Shown piece by piece: positions 34,536-45,150 of a stretch of DNA of 64,000 nucleotides (within the stretch, counting starts at the first letter, position 1; each line of letters begins with the position of its first letter). This stretch comes from Timema cristinae (taxonomy: Eukaryota > Arthropoda > Insecta > Phasmatodea > Timematidae): assembly GCA_039000515.1 (NCBI GenBank), contig JBCFYV010002294.1, positions 1 to 64,000 on the forward strand, read 5' to 3'. The notes beneath the pieces were generated by a model. The model saw only the letters and a program-made list of their open reading frames with translations, searched no databases and was not told the origin of the DNA. A program made the translations under genes and the position numbers.

Positions 34536-37330
34536 TCATATTTGGTGTAATTTACTGCGGAAGAAGCCCTTGTGTGTGAGATTTGATACTTAGATCTAAT
34601 CGTTCTCAGTTTCCATGAACACTTTGCTTTTAGCAGTGTTTCGGGCTAGATATTCATTACGAATATATTCTTGATCTAAGATAAAATATTTATATACTAT
34701 TATTTCTTTATTTAGAAATGTTTATTAGAATATTTAATTCAAATAATTAACATTTAACTACTAAAGAACTTACCTTTTGTTAGAATGTGCCCTATACGAC
34801 TACATATTTTATGTATGCCTATTGAAGTGTTATTCAACCTGGGATATGAGATGGCACTTTATGAGACACGTTAAATTAATATATATAATTATACACATCT
34901 ACTACTTAAAAATAGTGTGTTTGTTTGAATGACGGTTGCCTAAGATTTATGGAACCTCTTAACTGATTGCGAAGAAATTTTTTCTCTACTATGTAGATCT
35001 CTACTGGGATGGTTTTAGGCTATTTATAAAAAAAATCGATAAAACACATTTGGGTTTATCAAATAAATTGTCTTTAAACTCATGATAAATTATTATTTAT
35101 TCTATTTAATATAGAATTAATTCTTTTTCTATATAACTTGATAGCCAAATCCAAAGAATAATTATAGAATACCTTTTAATATTAAGTTCTAAGCTAAATA
35201 GTATTTTAGTTTAGTCGGTCCGTTTAAATTCTCAGATTCTTATAAGGCTAGTTTCTGAAGGTATATGGTCACTTATAACTAGAGAATCACTTAGTAGATT
35301 TGAATGCGATATTTTTTTATACTAAGTTGAATTATTCTCTAAAGGCTATAATCGATTTTAAAATAAACTATGTCTTCAAGGAGATGATCAGTGACTTTAG
35401 AGGCAATCCAAGTGTTTTATTTGCACTTTGTAAATTAAAAAGCGAGCACTGCCACAAGCGAAGCTACCGTTATAATTTCAGGCAAAAATCAGACCAGACC
35501 AGATAGATTTAGTGTTAAGTTTAGAAAGTCCGGATTATAGCATCGAACCCCGACAGAATACACGTGTAATTTATCACAATATGATAAATAGCTCATGCAG
35601 ACATTTAAATCGGCCATCTCTCTAATTGAAACAAGTTTTAACCAAGGATTTCTAAAGAGCTACAACGATGGACATGACGTTTATTCCAAAGACCTATGGA
35701 GTCCAGATAATAGAGAGCGTTCAGTCCCAATTTGTTATTGAGCGATAGAGACAGAAAATCGTTGGATTGTCCCATAAAGCCTCGTCTTGTTAAGAGTGTT
35801 ATATCGCCAAATTAATGTGGAGCTCTCTGGTATCATCAAATTTATTAAGTATCTATTTAAGTTGTGGTGCACTCAGGATTATGGTCTGGGGGCTATTTAA
35901 ACTTTACTTTAGGGAGGAGTTACATATAGACAGATTCATAGAGCAGAATCTAAAGCTTTATCCTCACCACGAATCATTTTAAATGGAAGGTAGAATTATA
36001 AGGGATTTTGAACACACCAGATTAAGATTTGGAGATAAATATATTTTGATTTTTGCTTATATCCAAAACTGCTACTACAACATTAGTATCTTTATTCAAA
36101 CTGTACAACTATTATTAAAAATAACAATTATAGTGATACAGTAAAGCAAAAAATAATTTTATTTAATATATAGATATATTTTAACTAAGTTCGGTCTTCT
36201 TGGTCCTTTCTGCACCAAAATGTTAATGTTCAGATTTGCTAGACGATTATAACATTGTATTTGCTTAAGTGGCCTAAGTATTGACACTTTTAAACTTTAA
36301 GAAAGTTCTTCAGGCTTCTATAAGAAACAGGCAAAGGTTAAAAGATCTTTAAAAGCATATACAAATTTGGTAAAAATCTGTTGCTACATATATTCTAGGC
36401 ATAAATTGCATTTTTTGGCAATACAAATATATCTTCCATTGAATGTTTCGCGTCCAAATTTAATGTAGTTCTGCTCTAGAATCTGCTATACCACAGATCA
36501 AACTCGGCTGTCAAAGAGTTAATCCCAATGCCATTGAAGACATTTGTGTAAAAATCAACTAGTTTAAAAAAACATTATTACGTCTTTTTTAGACTCACTT
36601 ACACTAGTAAGTAGAAAGTACAACAAACTGATGAAGATATTTTGGTGTTTGGTGAAACTTTTTGGGAGGTCACTTAGGAAAATTGCATTCTGAAAGTATT
36701 CTTCTGAATTCTCAACTGTTACTTTATAAATCTGTTGTCCACCCATCACCAAAGTTGTTAAGTTAATTTGTAAACATATGCGTCTAGCTATTTCTTCGAA
36801 TTTTAAAATATGTTATTTAATTCATCGTCTGCATTATCCTTGGAGCTGGTTATAATTGAGATAATTAACTTTGAATGTGAAACATCAGTCCCAATGTCAG
36901 CATATTTTGGCTGGCATTGTTTATTCTAGTGTAATGTGTAGCTCAGTAACTTCTCAGTTGACAACAGTGCAGTTATAAGATCTGGTCCTTATAGAATAAA
37001 TTCACTAGATTAGGAATCTCTGCCTTCCTACTGTTCAATCTCTTCCACTGCTGCAGCCGTAGATTGCTGTAGCTGAACCATAACAATGACTGCCTCAAGT
37101 CTTTGACCCATTTAGTAGGGCAAAGCTGCTTTACCTTGCCACTTGGCCACTTGAGGTGCCCCCACCCCCTCCCGACTTGATCCCGATGGGAGCACCCATG
37201 TCACCTCCCTCCCCCAAAAATCCTGGAATTGCCCATGTGCTGTACAAACAATTTCCCTGAGTGGTTAAAGGGAAAATATTAACTACTTTAAATACTTATT
37301 TTCTTACTTTATAGCCTTAGATAATTATTG
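34536..37330 (+). other. Long non-coding stretch
   Basis: AT-rich sequence. It contains one stray unit of the 130-bp family (34905-35045, with CTTAACTGATTGCGAAG). There is weak text reminiscent of a Tc1-type transposase near 35850-36000 (VWG-like) that I could not extend, and a purine/pyrimidine-skewed patch near 37140-37230. No gene is supported. Confidence 0.45.
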
Positions 37331-37463
37331 CGCTTAGACCTAAGTAGACCTAAGTATTTTTTCAAATCTAGAGCTCACAAAATCATATTAATAAATTTGC
37401 TAACATCTCCGAAAATATTGGTTCTATAAAAATATATTTCAAATACAAGTTTTTAAATTTTAA
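37331..37463 (+). repeat. Dispersed repeat R, copy 2, left half
   Basis: GAAAATATTGGTTCTATAAA and the following ATATATTTCAAATACAAG match the repeat at 43975-44030. It stops at TTAA (37460-37463), where the piggyBac-type element begins, and resumes at 40549 with TAGTACTAAT ... AATAAGTTATTTAGTATCTC. Confidence 0.75.
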
Positions 37464-37479
37464 CCCTTTGTTGACAGAA

Positions 37480-37659
37480 GGTACTTTTAAGTACCATTAA
37501 CTTTCTTACATGTTATTGCCCACCAATGTTATGTTACAATTTTTTAAACTTAACTATATGATTTTGTGGTCTACTAGACTCATACATTACACATATATTT
37601 TCCTTTTTAGCAAAATTTGTATATTTCAATTATTTCAGGCTATGGTACTTGCAAGTACC
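37480..37659. promoter_or_regulatory. Left subterminal palindromes of the piggyBac element
   Basis: Two perfect 16-bp palindromes of the form GGTACTTNNAAGTACC, at 37480-37495 (TTTAAG core) and 37644-37659 (TGCAAG core), lie just inside the left end. Repeated subterminal motifs on both ends are typical of transposase binding sites; binding itself is inferred. Confidence 0.6.
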
Positions 37660-37892
37660 GTTGGGCTATATAGAGTCTAAGCTACAAACATATACTAACC
37701 TACAAGGAATAAAGAATAATATAATTACTTGGATATAAATAAAATTCTGAAATAGTTTTTATGGTTAATTTACACTATTAAAAAGAGCGTTCAAAAATAT
37801 CTCAAATATTTTAGTTATTTTATGAACTATAATATTTACTGGCAGTGGATAGCCCAAAAAATTCTTCAAGTGTACCATAACAATACTTAGGC

Positions 37893-39828
37893 CTATAAGG
37901 CAATGTTGTGGTACAATACAAAACAATTTTTTTTCTCATTGCAACACAAGTAAACATTGCAATGTGAACACATTGAGTAAGGGCGTGACTGGATTTTATC
38001 GAGGCTGCACTTTTCACAACGGCCCCTTTTTTCTGTGAATTTGGGCCAATGCACACCACGGTTTCCTTGACGAATATCCTTGGTGACGGATGGTTGCTTT
38101 CCTCTTCGCTTATTTGCATTCCTGGTACTTGGTTTCAAAGTGTCACTAATTCTTCTTTTCTTTACATTTCCACCATCCATACTCGATCCTGGACTCCTAG
38201 TAATTCCTACCAGTTTATGCGTCATTAGCCCCATTGCAATACGGCGACGATACTCAAGCAAAGGAAGTTTTTCATCTAGTAGGGAATAAATAATATAAGA
38301 ATTAACAAAGGCAATATCCAACAAGCCCCAAAAAATGTGGTGCCACCACTTTTTGGATCTGCGGTTCAAGCCGTATGCTAACCGAAGTCTGTCAGCATGA
38401 TCAACTTCCCCCATGTGTTTGTTGTAATCTACAAACCCATTGGACATTTTATTTTCAATACTTCTCCATTTCTCTGTCGGCTTTTTACTTCACCAGCCTC
38501 CGACCCATGAAAATTTGATGCTAGGTGAACAATTTTTGTGTCCTTCCACTTGAAGTAACCAACACCAATTTGAGTAAATTTATAATCATAGTCACCTCTC
38601 TCCATATGTTTATCTTCAGTTAGCACAGGAATACCTTTTCTTTGTTTTCTTATTGTTCCACAAGCTGGTGTTTGCTCTAACTGGAGTTTCTCCAAAAGTG
38701 GCACTGATGTGAAGTAATTGTCAAAGTAAATAATGCGACCTTTTTTCATTTCTTCTTTTGATAATTGCAGCACAACACGTTCACCCAAACCATAGCCTTG
38801 AAATTCTTTTTCCATAGCCTCATCTTTTCCTTGGTAAATATTAAATTTCTTTATGTATCTTCTATCATCTGCCATACACCATACCTTATAGCCTCTCTTG
38901 ATGGGCTTAGCCGGATTGTACTGTTTCATTGATGAACGGCCTTTGAATAAGATCATAGACTCATCAATTGAAAGTTCTCTTGTTCCAAGATAAACATCTC
39001 CGAATCGACCATTCAGATAGGTTATCATTGGTTTGAGTTTGTAGGTTTTGTCCTTCTTGTCCTTAGGAATTGTACTATTGTCATTTACATGCAAAAAGGT
39101 TAGTATGCTATCAAACCTATTCCGACTCATTGTTTCAGCCACTATTACCACACGTAGATCTGGAAAGTTGGACCAATAATATCGCCAGTTTGGGAGTTTG
39201 TGGTAACCCATTAAAAAGTTAATCCCAATAAATGCCAAGAGTTCTTCTCGTTTCAAATTCAAATTTTTATTCTTCTGGGTCGCATACAAGTTGCTCTGGT
39301 AAATAATATTATCAAGCATACCTTCAATTAGCCGAATAAATACATCGGTAGGCGAGTTACAGTCTTCGAAAATAGCACCAACAAAGCCTATTTCATTGTC
39401 ATAATCAGGAATGGATGTATTTCTTCTTTCTTTGTCCATTTGCGTTCTTGTTGTTGTAATTGTGGACTTTCTGGTGTATTAGTATTACTTGGCTCTGGAA
39501 GGGGAATAGTATCGACTATGTCAACATCAACTGATTTATTCAGATGATTATTTGTCTGTGAACTCGTTGATGGCTGAGAATTGATAGTATCTGTACTTTC
39601 ATGCTGTTTTGACAATTCAGCCAGGAAAATGTCATCAAATGTTTTTCCAGTAGAAATATCTTTAGGAATATTCTCAACATCATCATCATTTTGCTCATTA
39701 TCCAAATCATCATCAGATTCAATATCAGTGTCAGGATTATTGTCCTCTGGAAGCTCTTCCCACAAAATATCTAGAATTTGTTTGTCAGAAACAGTAGGCT
39801 TACACGTGTTCAATTTCTTGTCTGCCAT
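37893..39828 (-). pseudogene. piggyBac-like transposase, two frameshifts
   Basis: Three successive minus-strand frames form one protein of about 640 residues. The first (39828 to about 39430) is an acidic N-terminus starting MADKKLNTCKPTVSDKQILD. The second (39439-38429) carries the DDE_Tnp_1_7 domain, from FEDCNSPTDVFIRLIEGMLD to the catalytic Asp residues in ELSIDESMILFKG and RIIYFDNYFTSVP. The third (38447-37893) has the last acidic motif YNKHMGEVDHADRL and a C-terminal zinc-binding cluster (CEKCSLDK ... CSHCNVYLCC). Frame breaks at about 39430 and 38440 disable it, although motifs are well preserved, suggesting fairly recent death. It has the normal family length. Confidence 0.93.
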
Positions 39829-40080
39829 AACCTACAAAAAATAAACCTACATAGGCCTATAGAAATTTAAAATTTAAAATTTAAAGGTAAACCTATCTTA
39901 CCATAGTGCTAAAAATCATTCACTAGAGATAAACAGCTCAGCAACTTATTTAGCTAATACCTAGTATGAAAAAGTATTTACACAATTGTTTTCAATTGTA
40001 TATATTTTATAACAATATAACTAATATTGAAAAAGGGGACTTACTTGTTTTTGTTTTACGTTAATTATTAGCAGCCCATA

Positions 40081-40497
40081 GGTACTTATAAGTCCAATTC
40101 AAAATACAACCTAAATACTTCTAGTAACCCATTGGTACTTCACAGTCCACTACATTTATAATCAAATAAAAAAAATATGTGCACTGCTATACTTCTAAAA
40201 ATATCACTGTAATATTCTAATGTATAACTAAACACAATGCATATATACAATATTTAAATTTCTAGCCATAACACTCATAAATAAATTTACGAAAAGATAA
40301 ACTAAAACACGAGGTCATAGCATGACACCTTCAATAATAAAACAACTTCCTGTCTCTACACAGTATGTTCAATGTGATAAAATTTAATTTCTTTGTGAAG
40401 GAAGAAGGTACTTAGAAGTACCAACGGGCCCCTGTGTTGACAAAATGTACAAGTAATTTATTATACGGTTTAAAAGAAGGTGGTACCTAAAAGTACC
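40081..40497. promoter_or_regulatory. Right subterminal palindromes of the piggyBac element
   Basis: Four copies of the same motif: 40081-40095 (GGTACTTATAAGTCC, imperfect), 40134-40148 (GGTACTTCACAGTCC, imperfect), 40407-40422 (GGTACTTAGAAGTACC) and 40482-40497 (GGTACCTAAAAGTACC). Most are flanked by CCATTGG/CCAACGG-like text, as is the copy at 37644, so the conserved unit is longer than the palindrome. Confidence 0.6.
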
Positions 40498-40548
40498 ATT
40501 GGTCAACAAAGGACTATACATTTTACCTTATAGCTGGGCAACAAAGGG

Positions 40549-40619
40549 TAGTACTAATATTAAACAATAATAAGTTATTTAGTATCTCAAATAGTTGCGG
40601 ATATAAAGATTTATTTTCT
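40549..40619 (+). repeat. Dispersed repeat R, copy 2, right half
   Basis: Continuation of the repeat interrupted at 37463. It runs up to the assembly gap. Confidence 0.7.
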
Positions 40620-40719
40620 NNNNNNNNNNNNNNNNNNNNNNNNNNNNNNNNNNNNNNNNNNNNNNNNNNNNNNNNNNNNNNNNNNNNNNNNNNNNNNNNN
40701 NNNNNNNNNNNNNNNNNNN
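40620..40719. other. Assembly gap of 100 N
   Basis: Exactly 100 undetermined bases, the usual placeholder for a scaffold join of unknown size. Order and distance across it should be treated as uncertain. Confidence 0.99.
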
Positions 40720-41694
40720 AATAAATACTGTTTACGCTATCTTGTTAAAATTCACAGCACAATGTAACTAATAAATAACACATTTAAACTATTAGAAATT
40801 TTACACTTTAACATAGGTATGAGTAATATACAGTATGTTGAATGAATAACTCAACTGATTCGAAAACAATGACTGCAGAAAACATTCATCGTGAGCTGGT
40901 TGGCGGGCCCGCCACTCTGTCTCGAGCCGGACCACTTGCATTGTTGCCACATTTCATATTCCTGCCTTAACTGTAGATGACTGTGATCTGTATTTAAACA
41001 TTACTGAATACTATGACCTTCGCTAATAACAAACTACAATAAAGCTTCTATGATGAACCTTACATGTTTCGCTATTAGTAGTAGTCACAATGATATTTGT
41101 TCACACGCTAATAATTGACCTGTTAATAATTCAACACTGAATTAACTACGGAAACATCCCCCGTGCATACGGGTCGTTAGGTTACCAAGCAGACGGAGAA
41201 CTCTGTCAATAAAACTCAACGTCGTTAAAAAGGGCTTCTCCAAAAAGTCCTATTAATGCACACAAAATAAGTAGGCCTACATAAAAGAAAAAACCAACTA
41301 CCTTCTTGTAAATTTGGCTTGATTAACCCTCATTTTCTTACTATACGACACAAAATATGTTGGAGTATGAAAAATGAGGTTATATCAAACTCTTAGAAGG
41401 CTACACGCATTTAAATAGAATCCTAAAGAAGATACATTATATACCCTCATAGTCATGTGGCAAATGAAGTTAGTCAAACAACTCATTAAGTTACATTTTG
41501 GGTGAGTTCCAACACTATGGTCACTATCTATTTTGTACACTTCACCATTAGGATACATGGTGGTGGGGTGGGGGATGGGGGTATAACAGCTCAAACCTAG
41601 CGTCATCGCATCATGGTGCGGTAGCCTGAAGTCTTCATTAGAAGACAGAGGAATTAATACCTAAACCTGTGGGAAAGTGTTTAACGTGTTCATA
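40720..41694. other. Non-coding stretch
   Basis: No gene recognised. A GC-rich patch near 40890-40960 and G-rich text near 41560-41580 were checked without result. Confidence 0.45.
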
Positions 41695-41890
41695 TAGCAT
41701 GGTTTGCTGATAATTAGGAGGTTACACTTCGAAAACCAGCCGGGGGGCACTGGGGATGGTTTTCCTAAATGTTTTTCACTCTTGTTCCACGCAAATTCGG
41801 GTACACTTGTTCTTAGCACTAAATTACTAATTTCTACTCAATTAGTTTAGTTAAATGCGTATAGTTGGGTAGTAAGGCGCTAAAAAATAA
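41695..41890 (+). mobile_element. Degenerate SINE
   Basis: The body has CACGCAAATTCGGGTACAC and the tail GTATAGTTGGGTAGTAAGGC, matching the body and common tail of the other SINEs here. The head is too diverged for clear pol III boxes. Confidence 0.55.
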
Positions 41891-42431
41891 TAAAGAAAAG
41901 ATAGATCAAACTATTTTAAAATGTTCTAAAAAAATTAAAGATAACTATTATATGTATCTCGATGTCACTGTCAGATGAAAAATGCATTAAACAAATCTCC
42001 GTTGCAATTTTTGGTTCAGATGCTATCGTGTATCTTTTATTACGTCGGTTATCCTGACGTGAATCAGACCACCTATATCGTAAAGAGGAGATTATAATAC
42101 TTTTTAAAGGTAGTCATTTTATTGGCGTAGAGATATATCACGTATTATAAAATACTGAATCTACGTAATTTTAAAACATGAAGTGATTCCTTTCAACAGT
42201 GATTACAGGAGTCAGGAATTATATAAAACCTAAATTTCATCATTTATAAAAATAAAATAAAAACTCATATATCTAGTAGGTGCTCAAAAATATAAAAATT
42301 GTACAAAGGGGAGGTCGTAGTTTTTTTTAACTCAAATTTCTTTATACGGAAATTTCACTAAGTCTATTAAAATATTTTTTTTTAAAAAGAACATTTACAT
42401 ATGTATGATGTGTATGATATTATTATTATTA

Positions 42432-42598
42432 GCACCGCGTCTTACTACCCGTTCGGGTTATACGCACTTACGCTAATGTGTAATGGTAGGGTGATTGTGA
42501 GATGAAATGGAGGACCTACAGTTTAACGTGGGATCCGAACCACGGTGGAGGCCTGGCATTCCCCACATTCACAAGATGTCTTGTCAGAGGTGAAGGAT
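42432..42598 (-). mobile_element. SINE type A, head missing, with (ATT)n tail
   Basis: From AGCACCGCGTCTTACTACCC to about TTGTCAGAGGTGAAGG it matches the type A tail and body. The tRNA-like head is absent (5' truncation). The preceding ATTATTATT is the simple-repeat end of the insert. Confidence 0.85.
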
Positions 42599-42630
42599 GT
42601 ATGATGTTAACTTTGAGCAGACTCCCTACA

Positions 42631-42873
42631 GCGGCCGCTTGGTCTTGGGCACTACTCTCGCAATAACCTAAATTGACGATGACGTGGAGATAACGGTTCA
42701 ATCCCGGTTGGTTGTACTGAGGGTGTTATTTTCTAAATGGTTTCCAACTCTCTCTCTCTCTCTCCACGTAAATGCGAGTACACTTCCTATAAATTAAATC
42801 ATCCCCATCCCTAACCCATTAGCGTAATAAGTACATAAGTGTATAGCCTGAATGTGTAGTAAGAGGCGGTTCT
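42631..42873 (+). mobile_element. SINE type D/C-like copy
   Basis: The head reads CTTGGTCTTGGGCACTACTC, then a B box GGTTCAATCCCGG near 42690. The body has CTCCACGTAAATGCGAGTAC with a (TC)n run inside. The tail is TATAGCCTGAATGTGTAGTA plus AGAGGC. Confidence 0.75.
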
Positions 42874-43109
42874 TAGTCAATTATAAATGGTAAGGTCCAC
42901 TGCATAGACTTTCTCTATTTTTTATTTTAAAATAGAAACACTAACTAAAAACTTGTAAGATTTGTGAAAAAAATAGTAAGTTAAACACTCCAACAAAATC
43001 ATAAATGAAATAATATACACTCTTACAGAAACATTGAGAAAATAAGTACACACCTGTCCATAAACGAACACAACAATAAATTTTATATTTCAGGTGCTAC
43101 ATACTATAC

Positions 43110-43931
43110 CAGTGGTGGCTCCTAGCTAAAATAAGTGGGGGTAATGTTCCAGAAAATCTTTAGCCTTTATTTTAAAATTGTGTAAAGGGAAAAATCCATA
43201 TATAAAAAGAAAATTTATTCAGGAACTTGATAAAACCTTAACAAAAAAACAATCACTTACTTTGACTTAAATTGTTACAGTTCAAGTTTGATCTATTCAT
43301 TTAAAAATTAAACCATTCTTCATGTTTTAATTTGCGCAAAAAGTTCAATAATTTTCTCCTTGATCTCTGGATGACAATTGAGGAAATTTCTCTCCATTGA
43401 AAGTACTGCAAGAGCATTAAGTCTTTCTGTTAAATAAAAGAACCTAAAATTATTGAATCAAATAGAATAACTGGAAGCAGAATAATAATCTAATTCTACA
43501 CGCTTCTACACTTTATCACATTCAAGAATATGGTACACGGTTTTTAAGCACAACACACGCTGAGTAAAAAAAACACTTCCTTTCACCATCACGCCAGATC
43601 CGGCACTGCGAGAGCAACAGTGCTCTCTCTCAACCATGCAGTCCCGCCTTCCTCCCCACCCCCTCCTATGTGCGCATGTGCACAACAGTCAAACACCACG
43701 TCGTTGGCACTGTGAAGCGCACAGTTCCATACATAGATTTTTGTATATTTTTCATAAACTGGAGGATGGCTAATGAAGTACTGACACTAAGATGAAGGAA
43801 TATATATTTTACTACAAAAATAAATAGAGAATTAAAGAAAAAAGAACTCATTATATTAAATGTTATCGATAATATCAAGTGGAAATAGGGGGTGCTGCAG
43901 TTCCGCAGTGCCTATACACAAGCCGCCACTG
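43110..43931 (-). mobile_element. Non-autonomous hAT transposon, 822 bp, intact ends
   Basis: The ends are CAGTGGTGGCT and AGCCGCCACTG, an imperfect inverted repeat. It is flanked by a perfect 8-bp duplication TACTATAC (43102-43109 and 43932-43939), the hAT hallmark. Inside it keeps only the last piece of a transposase (43320-43430, minus). It is too short to be autonomous and is probably an internal-deletion derivative moved by a relative elsewhere. Confidence 0.92.
43320..43430 (-). pseudogene. hAT transposase last-exon remnant
   Basis: The minus frame reads TERLNALAVLSMERNFLNCH followed by PEIKEKIIELFAQIKT and a stop. This is the end of the hAT C-terminal dimerisation domain (RL..LA.LSIE......II..FA..K). 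It is preceded by TTATTTAACAG, a plausible splice acceptor. The rest of the transposase is deleted. Confidence 0.8.
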
Positions 43932-44500
43932 TACTATACTACATACTATATATACTATCTTAAAGTTCAGAAACTATTGGTTTTATAAAAATATGTTTCA
44001 AATTAGTTTATTTTTATTTTTAATAGTACTATAACTTTATAGTAGTGATAAGTTATTTCATATCTCAAATAATGGTGAAAATATGATCAAAATTGGGAAT
44101 TTCTGCTTTTCTAATAGACCCTTCACGTAATTTTAGTGGGAAAAATGGAAATTGACATCTTGTTTGTAGTGTTAGGCAACACCTAGTTACAAAATGTGAT
44201 CAAAATCGTTAAAGCAGATATTGAGAAAATTAATTTATCTCTTTTTGCCCTTAATGTTAGGGTTGGATACCAGGTTTTAGTCTAGGTGGTAAAATGGTTT
44301 TGGCTCTAGGCCGAGATACGGACTGACTAATAGACAAACGGCAGCGTGGAAACCATTTTTCGGTTCCAGAGGATCATAAAAATCAACATCTATTAAAATA
44401 TCGAGTTCCACTTTATTTTTACAATCACAAGACTTCTTTCTCCAAGGGGTCAATACAAAAAAATTATCACATTCCACCAAAGAGCATAAATCTAAAAACA

Positions 44501-45150
44501 TACACCATTAAAGAAACATTTTAAGAAATGGAATATCTATGTTTACCAAAGCTCAGAACAAACAATTTTATTTTAAAAGACTTGAATAAAAAATTGTATA
44601 TACTTGCAGCTTAGAAATTATTGATTTTATAAACATTTATTATTTAAAATAAATGAGTTTTATATTAAACAGTATTGAGCCCTTACAATGATGTTATTTA
44701 ATATTTCATATAATTGGGGAAATATGGTCAAAATTGAATATTTTCTGCTATTGTAATGTACCCTCAAACTCATTTTTATAGGAAAACGAAGATTTCCACT
44801 GGGTTCGTTATGTTAAAAAAGAGTTCTGGTTAAGAATTTAATCAAAATCGTTAGAGCTATTTCGGTAAAATAGAATTTTTCTCCTTTGAACTTCAGTAAA
44901 CTACCCTTAACCTTGAGGTTGGATGACCAATTCAAAAATTTCCTCGGGTGAATCTCATGAAACCCCCAGATATTAAGTTTTGGACCTATAAGTAAAACAG
45001 TTTCGGCTCTAGTCCAAGTTATAGAAAAGCAGATGGCATCGAGGATACAATTTTTTCGGTATCAAGGGGTCAACATTTAGAAAAATTTGGAGTTCGAATT
45101 TTTTTTACGATCACAATACTTCTCTCTTCGAGGGGTTGAGAGAAAATAAA
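44501..45150 (+). repeat. Dispersed repeat R, copy 4, tandem to copy 3
   Basis: Repeats the order seen in copy 3 about 0.65-0.7 kb later: TTAGAAATTATTGATTTTAT, GGTCAAAATTGAATATTTTC, ATCAAAATCGTTAGAGC, then GAGTTCGAATTTTTTTTACG and ATCACAATACTTC. The last motif is one I associate with a repeat widespread in insect genomes, from memory. Confidence 0.6.

Larger units (their letters stand above)
37464..40548 (-). mobile_element. piggyBac-type DNA transposon, 3,085 bp
   Basis: The left end is CCCTTTGTTGACAGAAGG preceded by TTAA; the right end is CAACAAAGGG at 40539-40548, giving a 10-bp terminal inverted repeat CCCTTTGTTG. A second CAACAAAGG lies at 40504-40512, inside the right end. It encodes one transposase on the minus strand, broken by two frameshifts. 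Comparison with an uninterrupted copy of the host repeat (around 44030) shows the target was TTAATAGTACT. The right TTAA duplicate is missing, so that junction has decayed. Confidence 0.88.
42895..44500 (+). repeat. Dispersed repeat R, copy 3, interrupted by a hAT element
   Basis: The left half (42895-43109) matches 24565-24800; the right half (43932-44500) carries CAGAAACTATTGGTTTTATA, then GATAAGTTATTTCATATCTC, then AATATCGAGTTCCACTTT and ACAATCACAAGACTTC. The hAT element at 43110-43931 splits it. Confidence 0.7.

Noticed and set aside
35300..36060. Possible Tc1-like or other transposase remnant
   Set aside because: Only a VWG-like word near 35880; no second motif could be placed.
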